DNA of 64,000 bases from Dielma fastidiosa. Lineage in GTDB: Bacteria > Bacillota_I > Bacilli_A > Erysipelotrichales > Erysipelotrichaceae. Each line of letters opens with the position of its first letter. Positions within the stretch are counted from its first letter, which is position 1. The DNA lies in assembly GCF_000313565.1 (NCBI RefSeq), contig NZ_HE578923.1, forward strand, positions 495,445 to 559,444, given 5' to 3'. Positions 25,870-33,556 of the stretch are shown here, one piece after another. A model generated the notes under the pieces. It was given only the letters and a program-made list of their open reading frames with translations, had not been told where the DNA came from and made no database searches. Made by a program: the position numbers and the translations under genes.

Positions 25870-26148
25870 ATGTTAAAAATTATTACCGTATGCGGTTTAG
25901 GTGTAGGTTCAAGCTTGATTTTGAAAATGACTGCAGATACTGCTATGAATCAGCTTGGCGTTAAGTGTAAGATTGAACATTGGGATATGGGAACCGTAAA
26001 GGGTAAGCCCTGTGATTTAATCATAACCACGGAAAGCTTCCGTAAGCATTTTGCGGATCAAGATAATGTTGTGTATGTCAATAACATTATGGATGTTGAA
26101 GAGGTTAAGGGGAAGCTTAAAGCATATCTTGACAGTCATGAACATTAA
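25870..26148 (+). CDS. PTS EIIB, ascorbate-class
   Basis: A 92-residue phosphocarrier with the phosphocysteine loop VCGLGVGSS (Cys8). The length and the GMGxGSS-like loop resemble UlaB/SgaB. ATG 25870 is preferred over an upstream TTG because AAGGGAG lies about 10 bases before it. It lies between the SIS protein and EIIC in the operon. Confidence 0.9.
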   Translation: MLKIITVCGLGVGSSLILKMTADTAMNQLGVKCKIEHWDMGTVKGKPCDLIITTESFRKHFADQDNVVYVNNIMDVEEVKGKLKAYLDSHEH

Positions 26149-26166
26149 AGAAAGGGGTTTTGACTT

Positions 26167-27495
26167 ATGTTAGATTTTATTCTCAATATTTTTCAGACAC
26201 CGGCAATAATCCTTGGATTAGTTGCGCTGATTGGTTTGCTGCTGCAGAAGAAAAGCGCTGGTGAAGTATTCTCCGGTTCAGTAAAAACAGCCATCGGTAT
26301 GCTGGTTTTATCCGCTGGCTCAAGTTTGATTGTTACGGAAATTCTGCCGTTTGTTGATTTATTCTCGGCCGTATTCAATCTTCAGGGCTTCGCAACTTCA
26401 TCAGAAGCCGTAGTGGGTGCGATGCAAAGCGCAGTTCCGATTATTGCGACTACAAGCGCCTTGATTATGGGCATCGGCTTTGTGGTCAATGTCTTAATTG
26501 CCCGTTTCAGCCCGTTAAAATATATCTTCCTGACTGGCCATATGATGTGGATCTTATCTGTGGCAGTCGCTGGCAGTCTGTATATCGGTGGTTTCAATGA
26601 GACGATGATTGTTGTGATAGGCAGTATTCTGCAGGGAATGCTGATGGTTATCTTCCCGGCAATCGGACAGCCGATGGTGCGTAAGGTTACCGGTAATGAT
26701 AATTTTGCGATTGCCCATCTGACAACGCTTGGTACTGTGCCAGCTGGTTATATCGGCGGTCTGCTGGGTGATAAATCAAAAAATGCTGAAGATATTAAAT
26801 TACCTGAATCACTGGAATTCTTTAAAGATACTTCTATGTCGGTATCCATCGTTATGGGTGTATTCTATCTGTTAGTCGTTATTATGGCCGGCCCGGAAGC
26901 GGTTGCTCCTTATGCTGGTGAAACAAATTATATTATTTATGGCATTTTGAAAGCTCTCGGGTTCACTGCCGGCATCATGGTTCTGCTGCAAGGTGTGCGG
27001 ATGTTCTTAGGTGAGCTGGTACCTGCCTTTAAGGGTATTTCTGATAAAATTGTACCAGGTGCTATACCAGCACTTGATGTTCCCGCATTGTTCGCATTTG
27101 CGCCAAACAGCTTAATGATTGGCTTTGTCACAGCGGTTATCGGCATGATACTCGGTATGGTTGTAAGTTCTGCCCTCTTTGGCGTAGTACCTTTGGTATC
27201 TATTATCGGCGCGTTCTTTACCGGTGGAGTTGCTGGTATTTATGGCAACGCACAAGGCGGCAGCCGCGGAGCTGTCATTGCAGGTTTGATTTATGGCTTC
27301 TTGTTAATCGTCGGCTCTGCCTTCCTGTTTACGATTTTTGACTACGCGGCTTATGGCGCGGCAGGAGTTGGCCATGATTGCCTAGATGTCATGGTATTGA
27401 TGACTATTCTGAAACAGCCGTATATCGGTATAGCAATCATTGCGGCAGGCTTTGCTGCCTTATGCATCTTCCACAAAAAACAGCAAAATCATTAA
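26167..27495 (+). CDS. PTS EIIC, ascorbate-class (UlaA/SgaT family)
   Basis: A 442-residue membrane transporter with about eleven hydrophobic segments. The N-terminal IFQTPAIILGLVALIGLLLQ and the FTGGVAGIYGNAQGGSRGA motif are typical of UlaA. It is the channel of this PTS. The family includes ascorbate carriers but many members transport other compounds, and the usual ula decarboxylase/epimerase genes are not present, so ascorbate should not be assumed. A terminator follows. Confidence 0.92.
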   Translation: MLDFILNIFQTPAIILGLVALIGLLLQKKSAGEVFSGSVKTAIGMLVLSAGSSLIVTEILPFVDLFSAVFNLQGFATSSEAVVGAMQSAVPIIATTSALIMGIGFVVNVLIARFSPLKYIFLTGHMMWILSVAVAGSLYIGGFNETMIVVIGSILQGMLMVIFPAIGQPMVRKVTGNDNFAIAHLTTLGTVPAGYIGGLLGDKSKNAEDIKLPESLEFFKDTSMSVSIVMGVFYLLVVIMAGPEAVAPYAGETNYIIYGILKALGFTAGIMVLLQGVRMFLGELVPAFKGISDKIVPGAIPALDVPALFAFAPNSLMIGFVTAVIGMILGMVVSSALFGVVPLVSIIGAFFTGGVAGIYGNAQGGSRGAVIAGLIYGFLLIVGSAFLFTIFDYAAYGAAGVGHDCLDVMVLMTILKQPYIGIAIIAAGFAALCIFHKKQQNH

Positions 27496-27502
27496 GTAAT
27501 AT

Positions 27503-27530
27503 GAGGAGTGAAGCAATTCACCCCTCTTTA
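27503..27530 (+). terminator. Terminator of the ascorbate-class PTS operon
   Basis: GAGG-A-GTGAA (27503-27512) pairs with TTCAC-C-CCTC (27518-27526) around a short loop, followed by TTTATC. Confidence 0.72.
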
Positions 27531-27611
27531 TCTATTATTTAAGTATTATTTATAAATTTATGGTTATTTAGAAACTGTAATAGCTTACATAAAAGAAATC
27601 GTGAATAATCG

Positions 27612-27641
27612 TTGACAGCACCTGCTTTCATGATTTATACT
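27612..27641 (+). promoter_or_regulatory. Promoter of the DAACS transporter leader
   Basis: TTGACA (27612-27617), an 18-base spacer and TATACT (27636-27641). Transcription would start just before the PyrR-like hairpin. Confidence 0.75.
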
Positions 27642-27664
27642 AAATCAGGTTTAAAAAGAACCTT

Positions 27665-27762
27665 TAAAATAATCCAGAGAGGTTATGAAGGGGATTGAAA
27701 TTCATTGTTTTTTTCGTATGAGGCTCAAGATCCTGCTAACTTTAATGGTAGGATCTTTTTTA
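27665..27762 (+). promoter_or_regulatory. PyrR-dependent attenuator leader (putative)
   Basis: The hairpin 27671-27696 has AATCC and GGATT as stem ends and the conserved internal bases CCAGAGAGG and GAAGGG, which match the PyrR binding loop consensus of Firmicutes pyr leaders. It is followed by a terminator: AAGATCCT (27727-27734) with AGGATCTT (27750-27757), then T5. In known systems PyrR with UMP stabilises the first hairpin and lets the terminator form. Here the controlled gene is a DAACS symporter. Confidence 0.8.
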
Positions 27763-27778
27763 TACGAGGAGGACACAT

Positions 27779-29143
27779 ATGACAAAGAATCAAGGATCAA
27801 AATTAGCCATGAAGATGGCCATTGCATTAGCGATTGGACTGCTTTGCGGCGCTGGCTGCATCTTCCTGCGTGAATCATTAATAAGCTCCGGACAGGCATC
27901 TACCTGGACATTCATTAATAATCTGCTGTTTCAGGATATCACAGCGGAAGGCGCAACAAATGCAATTGGTATTTTCTATATCTTAGGGCAGATTTTCATC
28001 AATGCTTTGCAGCTGATCATTATCCCGATGGTATTTACTTCCATCACGCTGGCAATCTGCGATATGTCAGACGCGAAGAAATTAGGCAGAATCTCATTTA
28101 AAACAATCAAATGGTTCTTGATTACTTCATTCATCGCGCTGCTGTTCGCAGGAGCGGTAGGCTTTGCTGTTTATCATTTAGGCGGCTTCAGTGTAGGTGA
28201 AGTTGGCGAATTAACGGCGGCTGCCGGTAAGGCGGGAAGCAATCCGCTGCTGATTTTCATTCAGGCAGTTCCTAATAATATCTTCGATGTATTCTCAAAT
28301 AACGGCCGTGTCTTATCAATTGTTGTTCTGGCAGTTGTGTTTGGTCTGGCAATCCTTAAGCTAGGTGACAAGGTTACCGTGTTTAAAAAGCTGTGTCAGG
28401 AAATCAATGACATCGTTGTAGTATTCCTGAGTTATGTTGTTAATAATTTTGGACCGGCAGCAATCTTCGTGCTGATTACCAGAACCTTTGCGATTTACGG
28501 CATCGATCACTTAAAACCGGCTTTAACTTACGTCGTAACAACGATTATTTGTCTCCTACTGTTCTTGTTTGTAGCTTATGGTATTATTGTAAGACTGACA
28601 ACTGGTTTAAGTGCTAAAAAATTTATCGGCAAGATTTCAAAAGTAGCGCTGTTTGGTTTCTCAACCTCATCAAGTGCAGCAACTCTGCCATTAAATACTA
28701 AGACGACAACTGAAGAATTAGGTGTTAATGAAGAAATTGCATCATTTGTACTGCCATTAGGCATGACTGTTAATATGAACGGTACTGCCATCATGCAGGT
28801 AATTGCTGCTATCTTCATTGCCGCAAGCGCTGGTTATCAAGTAACTTTCGGCAATATTGCTTTAATCGCTGTACTGGCTTTAATTGCATCTGTGGGCACA
28901 CCGGCTGCACCGGGAGCAGGTGCTGTAATCCTATTCACGATCCTGACTGCCATGGGCTATACAAACGATCCGGCATTATTGGCTTATAGTTTAATACTGG
29001 CAATTAACCGACCGATTGAAATGTTGGTTACCTCATTAAATGTTGTTGGTGATTCAGCAACCAGTGTGATTGTCGCCAAGAGCGAAAATATGCTAGATAC
29101 AGATAAATATAACACAAAGGATAACCACTATAATAAAAAGTAA
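27779..29143 (+). CDS. Dicarboxylate/amino acid:cation symporter (DAACS family)
   Basis: A 454-residue membrane symporter of the DctA/GltP superfamily. Family marks are the serine-rich re-entrant loop GFSTSSSAATLPLN, the NMNGTAIM cation-site motif and the re-entrant segment SVGTPAAPGAG. In helix 8 the usual Asp-Arg is replaced by Asn-Arg (INRPIEMLV), so substrate may differ from glutamate or C4 acids. The upstream PyrR-like attenuator suggests a pyrimidine-related substrate such as orotate, or aspartate as precursor. AGGAGG sits 9 bases before the ATG. Confidence 0.9.
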   Translation: MTKNQGSKLAMKMAIALAIGLLCGAGCIFLRESLISSGQASTWTFINNLLFQDITAEGATNAIGIFYILGQIFINALQLIIIPMVFTSITLAICDMSDAKKLGRISFKTIKWFLITSFIALLFAGAVGFAVYHLGGFSVGEVGELTAAAGKAGSNPLLIFIQAVPNNIFDVFSNNGRVLSIVVLAVVFGLAILKLGDKVTVFKKLCQEINDIVVVFLSYVVNNFGPAAIFVLITRTFAIYGIDHLKPALTYVVTTIICLLLFLFVAYGIIVRLTTGLSAKKFIGKISKVALFGFSTSSSAATLPLNTKTTTEELGVNEEIASFVLPLGMTVNMNGTAIMQVIAAIFIAASAGYQVTFGNIALIAVLALIASVGTPAAPGAGAVILFTILTAMGYTNDPALLAYSLILAINRPIEMLVTSLNVVGDSATSVIVAKSENMLDTDKYNTKDNHYNKK

Positions 29144-29172
29144 AGCAGAGGCTAAACAGCTTCTGCTTTATT
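29142..29172. terminator. Bidirectional terminator
   Basis: AAAGCAGA (29142-29149) pairs with TCTGCTTT (29162-29169), with an inner GCT/AGC. It overlaps the stop codon of the minus-strand zinc-ribbon gene. Confidence 0.78.
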
Positions 29173-29371
29173 GCTTTCTGGCAATCAGATAATCAAGTTC
29201 ATCCGCATAACGGCCATCAAATTCAAAGGTATGACCACAAGCTGAACAGGTAAAAACATAATCAAGATCAGCAACCCGAACTAATGCCTTGCGCCCGCAA
29301 TGAGGACAAACCTCGTTCATCGATATTCCTTCACATTCCTTTAAAAAATTATTATACCAATCATCTTGCAC
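29168..29371 (-). CDS. Small double-CxxC zinc-ribbon protein
   Basis: A 67-residue protein with two CxxC pairs (CPHCGRK and FTCSACGHTF), a typical zinc ribbon. GTG at 29371 is the start because GGAGG lies 8 bases upstream; an internal ATG at 29320 is possible. It stands alone between converging and diverging neighbours. Function unknown; such proteins often act in RNA or DNA binding or as redox-sensitive adaptors. Confidence 0.75.
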   Translation of the reverse strand: MQDDWYNNFLKECEGISMNEVCPHCGRKALVRVADLDYVFTCSACGHTFEFDGRYADELDYLIARKQ

Positions 29372-29564
29372 GACGTATTCCTCCTTTTTTTGTATTATAT
29401 ATCAGAAACGCATTGGGAAGCAAACCCCATCATTCAACAAGACGTTGTATATGAAGCTATACTAGCAGAATAGTATTGATTATTGATATAATTATTGTGT
29501 GATTAAATGTTTACAAATCTGATTTTAATGGTTGATTTAAACCCCTGAAGAAAGGTGATGTCGA

Positions 29565-30839
29565 ATGGCTGAGGAAATAGTTATCAGTAACAAGAATAAG
29601 ATCAGAGTAGGAAGATTGATCAGAATCTATCAAAAGGAAATGGGGATTACTTTATTTGATCTGATCGAAAATGTTTGTTCAAGGCAGGTAGCGACTAATT
29701 TTAATAAGGATATTCCCGCTAAGAATGATGAATTTTATTTAGGTGCGTTGGCTAAATTAGGTTTTAATTATAATTACCGGCATGATATGGATGACTATAT
29801 TTTAAACCAATGCAGGCTGTTAAGAGATGCAGTTGAATGGTATGATACGAAAATGATGGAGAAAATCTGTTATGAGACGATTAAAAGGTTAGAGCCATAT
29901 CGGAAATATATCATTGAGTATGAGTACATCAGAGCGTTTGAAATGATTTATAGGTATCACTTTATAAGTATCAATGTCGAGAAAGAAATCGATCATTTTG
30001 TTAATACGATGAAATATTTGAGTCAAGATATAGTTGATGTTTTGACAGATATCATTTTTAAGTATTGCTTCAAATTTTATGGCTTTTTTGAAGGTTCAAA
30101 ATACTTCGATAAATCAAATGAAATTTTTAAACTTTTGGATTTATCACATTCTAATTATAGTGTAAATCAGTTGAACTATGCCGTATATTTATTATGCTTA
30201 AAGTATCATTTTGATTGCTTAGAAATATTGAGTAAAATTGAACACGAATATTCCAGTAAACATAATTATAACGGACTTCTTAATGTTTACATCAGAATAT
30301 TTTGGCTAATAGGGAATATACAAGAAAAATCAATTGTAAAATATGAAGAAAAATTTAATCGCCTTGTTGAAACATGTGAAGGACCAATTAACTCTAATTT
30401 GGTCATGAAATGTATGTTTAATTTAGCAATAAGATATTTTGAAGGTGGGGATTATATAACATCTAAAAAGTATTTTCTAAAAACTTTACATGATGAAAAT
30501 TTTTATGTTCAAAGTGCAATATGTTTAAAATATATAATTTTCAATGAAAATGATTTTAGTTTTGATTTTAAACTTAAACCTTTAGATGAATGTGCTGTCA
30601 TCACTGATAGAGAAAAAGTGTTTTATAGTTATTATAATCTAAAGAGTAGTGTAGTTAATATAAAAGAATTGGTCAATTATATTGATTCATTTGTTTTTCC
30701 TGCTTTAGGTTCACATGATTCCTTTTATTACATTGTTTTTATAAATGAAATCAAAAGTTTGATGGAGAAAGTAGAGAAAAACAACAAAAGTTGCAGAAGA
30801 AAGTTAATGAGAGTTTTAGATAAATTTAGGAATATGTAA
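29565..30839 (+). CDS. RRNPP-like peptide-responsive transcriptional regulator (HTH plus TPR)
   Basis: A 424-residue protein. Residues 12-65 form an XRE-type helix-turn-helix (VGRLIRIYQKEMGITLFDLIENV...). The rest is all-helical with TPR-like repeats, the plan of Rgg, PlcR, PrgX and NprR. These receptors bind a short imported peptide made from a neighbouring precursor gene. Such a gene is found 95 bases downstream. The gene is clearly AT-richer than its surroundings, suggesting transfer. AGAAAGGTG precedes the ATG by about 8 bases. Family assignment is by architecture, so moderately sure. Confidence 0.78.
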   Translation: MAEEIVISNKNKIRVGRLIRIYQKEMGITLFDLIENVCSRQVATNFNKDIPAKNDEFYLGALAKLGFNYNYRHDMDDYILNQCRLLRDAVEWYDTKMMEKICYETIKRLEPYRKYIIEYEYIRAFEMIYRYHFISINVEKEIDHFVNTMKYLSQDIVDVLTDIIFKYCFKFYGFFEGSKYFDKSNEIFKLLDLSHSNYSVNQLNYAVYLLCLKYHFDCLEILSKIEHEYSSKHNYNGLLNVYIRIFWLIGNIQEKSIVKYEEKFNRLVETCEGPINSNLVMKCMFNLAIRYFEGGDYITSKKYFLKTLHDENFYVQSAICLKYIIFNENDFSFDFKLKPLDECAVITDREKVFYSYYNLKSSVVNIKELVNYIDSFVFPALGSHDSFYYIVFINEIKSLMEKVEKNNKSCRRKLMRVLDKFRNM

Positions 30840-30883
30840 TAAAAAGAACTTGAAATGTACAAATTCGGACTAATATTCCTAAA
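30825..30883. promoter_or_regulatory. 11-bp inverted repeat upstream of the peptide promoter
   Basis: TTTAGGAATAT (30825-30835) and ATATTCCTAAA (30873-30883) are perfect inverted copies 37 bases apart. The right arm ends one base before the -35 box of the peptide gene. It may be a regulator operator, or a hairpin at the end of the regulator transcript. Confidence 0.5.
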
Positions 30884-30884
30884 A

Positions 30885-30914
30885 TTCACAAAAATTTTTA
30901 AGTTGTGTTATTCT
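30885..30914 (+). promoter_or_regulatory. Candidate promoter of the peptide gene
   Basis: TTCACA (30885-30890), an 18-base spacer and TATTCT (30909-30914). The -10 is imperfect, as expected for an activated promoter. Confidence 0.5.
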
Positions 30915-30934
30915 ATTCCACGAGAGGTGATAGA

Positions 30935-31060
30935 ATGAAATTATTAAAGGTACTTTTAGTTGCAGGTATTATGTTCTCTGGAATCGTTACTCCGCCAACT
31001 CCAGGTGATGATGACCCTATTCCATATTGTTATGGTAGTGATTGCGTTAGTCTAAATTAA
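30935..31060 (+). CDS. Putative secreted signalling peptide precursor, 41 aa
   Basis: A short frame with a good ribosome binding site (GAGAGGTGAT, about 6 bases before ATG). It encodes a Sec-type signal (MKLLKVLLVAGIMFSG) and then a Pro/Asp-rich linker and a C-terminus with two cysteines (YCYGSDCVSLN). Size, signal and position just downstream of an RRNPP-like receptor match Phr, PapR and SHP-type pheromone precursors. The mature peptide would be a C-terminal fragment, perhaps disulfide-linked. This role is inferred; a small lipid- or membrane-targeted peptide of other function is possible. Confidence 0.65.
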   Translation: MKLLKVLLVAGIMFSGIVTPPTPGDDDPIPYCYGSDCVSLN

Positions 31061-31177
31061 TAATGTGTTTTTAATAGGGAATGAGTTTTATTAAATATTA
31101 ACAGCTGAATGTCTATATCAGTAAACCCCCAATGACTATTATATTCTATTCAGCATCTATCTAAAAATCAAAAGAAT

Positions 31178-31200
31178 GAGGGCAATCGCCCTTTTCTTTT
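31178..31200 (+). terminator. Terminator downstream of the peptide gene
   Basis: GGGC (31180-31183) and GCCC (31188-31191) with flanking A-T pairs, followed by TTTTCTTTT. Confidence 0.65.
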
Positions 31201-31413
31201 ACGCGCATGTCATAATTATCTAAGCATGCACGCATTTCACGCTTAAGAGCACTAAATCATTTCATCATTCCCCGCAATTCTCTATTTTATCATCAATTTC
31301 ACCTAATACAGCCGCAAAATCCCATCTTTAATCCACTTTTATTCATTTGTTTTGCTATACAGAAAGCCGTAAAAACAGTATAATAATACAGGTAGTTGAT
31401 AGGAGAGTGGCAA
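31201..31413. other. Gene-free stretch before trhP1
   Basis: Nothing coding is seen between the peptide terminator and the next gene. A TATAAT at 31379-31384 with TATACA 17 bases upstream is the likely promoter of the U32 operon. The rest is unstructured AT-rich sequence. Confidence 0.5.
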
Positions 31414-32316
31414 ATGTTCGAGTTAAGTGCTGCTAGTTATGAATTGGCAGATATTAAAAAGTACCATGATGCAGGAATTAATACGGTTCTCTTCGCGTTG
31501 CCGTTTTTTAGTGCGCGACCCGCTGGGGTATTCACTAATCAACAAATCGAAGAAGGAACAAAACTGCTCCATGAATTAAATATGAAAAGCGCCGTTCAGC
31601 TGACACGTTTTTTTACTGAAAGTGAATGTGAAGCGTGCCGTGATGAACTGCAATTATTAAAAGCTATGAATGTAGACCAGATTTATTTCACTGACTGCGC
31701 GGTTTTACAGTTAGCCGATGAATTAGCAATGAAAGATAAATTGATTTACAATCCGGATACACTGATTACCAATGCGGCTGACGCACAGTTTTATCTTGAT
31801 CAGGGTATCAATGGTGTTACATTATCAAAGGAAATCACCAAGGAAGAAATGATTGGCATTGCCGCTCAGGTCAAGGGTAATTTAGAAGTGCTGATTCATG
31901 GCCGGTTGAATATGATGCATTCCAAGCGTCGTTTATTAACCAGCTATTATGAATTTCTGGGCCGTGAATTTGATCTTGAAAACAATCATGATTTATATTT
32001 AATGGAAGAAAATCGTGATGAGCATATGCCGATTATCGAAGATGAGCTTGGTACGCATGTGTTTACCGGCTTTACTTTATGTTCATTTAATGAAGTGAAT
32101 GACTTAGTCAAGGCAGGGATACAGTCTTTGCGTATTGAAAGTCTGTTTATGAGCAGTGATGAGGTTGCTCAGACTGCCCGTGATTATCGTGATGTGCTTG
32201 AAGGCAGAAAGTCCGGGTTAGAAATGTTTGAAGCATATCAGAAGCAATATCCAAATCAGAATATCAGTACCGGTTTTATGTATAAGAAAACAAGTACAGT
32301 GAAGGTGAATGTATGA
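31414..32316 (+). CDS. trhP1: U32-family tRNA hydroxylation protein (TrhP1-like)
   Basis: A 300-residue peptidase-U32 family protein, the short partner of the pair equivalent to B. subtilis YrrN (TrhP1). With its partner it makes 5-hydroxyuridine at position 34 of some tRNAs using prephenate. It has the U32 TIM-barrel plan and LIHGRLNMMHSKRRLL where the longer partner carries cluster cysteines; these cysteines are absent here, as is usual for TrhP1. ATG 31414 follows GGAGAG; the stop overlaps the next start by 4 bases. Confidence 0.85.
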   Translation: MFELSAASYELADIKKYHDAGINTVLFALPFFSARPAGVFTNQQIEEGTKLLHELNMKSAVQLTRFFTESECEACRDELQLLKAMNVDQIYFTDCAVLQLADELAMKDKLIYNPDTLITNAADAQFYLDQGINGVTLSKEITKEEMIGIAAQVKGNLEVLIHGRLNMMHSKRRLLTSYYEFLGREFDLENNHDLYLMEENRDEHMPIIEDELGTHVFTGFTLCSFNEVNDLVKAGIQSLRIESLFMSSDEVAQTARDYRDVLEGRKSGLEMFEAYQKQYPNQNISTGFMYKKTSTVKVNV

Positions 32317-33542
32317 GACAGAGAATTGAATTATTATCACCAGCCGGTGATCTTGAACGTTTGAAAATAGCAATCTTGTATGGTGCTGATGCTGTTTATA
32401 TCGGCGGCAAAAAATTCTCTCTGCGTTCCCGGGCAAGCAATTTTGATATTGAGGATATCCAAGAGGCAGTTAAGTTTGCTGATGCTCATGGTGCGCGTAT
32501 TCATGTGACCGTGAATATGCTGCCGCATGAAGAAGATATGCATGATTTAAAGGAATATTTAAAACAGTTGGAGGATGCCGGGGTAACGGCTGTTATTTGT
32601 GCCAGCGCAACAATCGCGATGACTGCCAAAGCGGTAGCACCTAAGCTTGAGGTGCATTTGAGTACCCAGCATTCCACATGCAATTCATTGGCCGCTAAAT
32701 TTTGGCAAAGCAAGGGTGTTGATCGGGTGGTTTTGGCTCGGGAATGCACGCTTGAAGATATTAAGGCAACAACGGCTGCTTCGCCGCTGCCCATCGAAGC
32801 CTTTATTCATGGCGGTATGTGTATTTCCTATTCCGGCCGCTGTACGTTATCTAACAATATGACCAATCGTGATGCGAACCGCGGTGGCTGTGCACAAAGC
32901 TGCCGTTGGAAATACCGGCTGTATAAGGGCGATGAAAAGCTGAATGATGATCAGGAGCTGTTCTCAATGAGCAGCAAGGATCTGATGGCAGCCCGTTATA
33001 TTCCGGATCTGATTCATGCCGGTGTTGCTTCATTAAAAATTGAAGGCCGGATGAAATCGACGTATTACATAGCCACGGTTGTGAAAGCATACCGTATGCT
33101 GATCGATGAGGTATATGAAAAGGGTGAAATCAGCGAAGCGCGGATGGCGTTCTTCCTGTCTGAATTAAGCAAAGCGGAAAACCGTCCGGCTGATGTTGGT
33201 TTCTACGCCGGCCTGCCGAAATTCAGCGCTCATCTGTATGGTGTTAATGGCGCCGGTGTTACACAGGAATTTATTGCCAGTGTGCTGTCGTATGATGCAT
33301 CGACCCAAATGGCAACGATTCTGGTGAGAAATAATTTCAAACCGGGCTGTCAGGCTGAGGTATTTGGCCCGCATATAACCAATGAACCATTGATTATCGG
33401 TGACTGCTTTGATGAAATGAATGAGAAAATTGAAGTAGCGAATAAGCCGATGCAGATACTAACCACCAGGATACCATTTCCGGTGGAGAAAAATGATATG
33501 ATCCGTAAAGTGATGATTAAGGATCGCAGTACAATTTATTAA
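32313..33542 (+). CDS. trhP2: U32-family tRNA hydroxylation protein (TrhP2-like)
   Basis: A 409-residue U32 protein equivalent to B. subtilis YrrO (TrhP2). The N-terminal RIELLSPAGDLERLKIAILYGADAVYIGG motif (first part) is diagnostic. The iron-sulfur cysteines are seen in MCISYSGRCTLSN and GGCAQSCRW. The C-terminal beta-barrel domain follows. It is translationally coupled to trhP1 and 14 bases before proS, linking tRNA modification and charging in one operon. Confidence 0.9.
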   Translation: MRQRIELLSPAGDLERLKIAILYGADAVYIGGKKFSLRSRASNFDIEDIQEAVKFADAHGARIHVTVNMLPHEEDMHDLKEYLKQLEDAGVTAVICASATIAMTAKAVAPKLEVHLSTQHSTCNSLAAKFWQSKGVDRVVLARECTLEDIKATTAASPLPIEAFIHGGMCISYSGRCTLSNNMTNRDANRGGCAQSCRWKYRLYKGDEKLNDDQELFSMSSKDLMAARYIPDLIHAGVASLKIEGRMKSTYYIATVVKAYRMLIDEVYEKGEISEARMAFFLSELSKAENRPADVGFYAGLPKFSAHLYGVNGAGVTQEFIASVLSYDASTQMATILVRNNFKPGCQAEVFGPHITNEPLIIGDCFDEMNEKIEVANKPMQILTTRIPFPVEKNDMIRKVMIKDRSTIY

Positions 33543-33556
33543 GGGAGAAAAGAAAA

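Noticed and set aside
26167-27495. Calling the EIIC an ascorbate transporter
   Set aside because: The family resemblance is clear, but ula catabolic genes are absent and the operator is NagR-like, so the specific substrate is left open.
27685-27873. A 62-residue plus-strand frame across the DAACS leader
   Set aside because: It spans the PyrR-like hairpin and terminator and runs into the transporter gene in another frame. The RNA structures explain the sequence better.
33543-33556. T-box leader for proS
   Set aside because: Only 14 bases separate proS from trhP2, with no room for a T-box.
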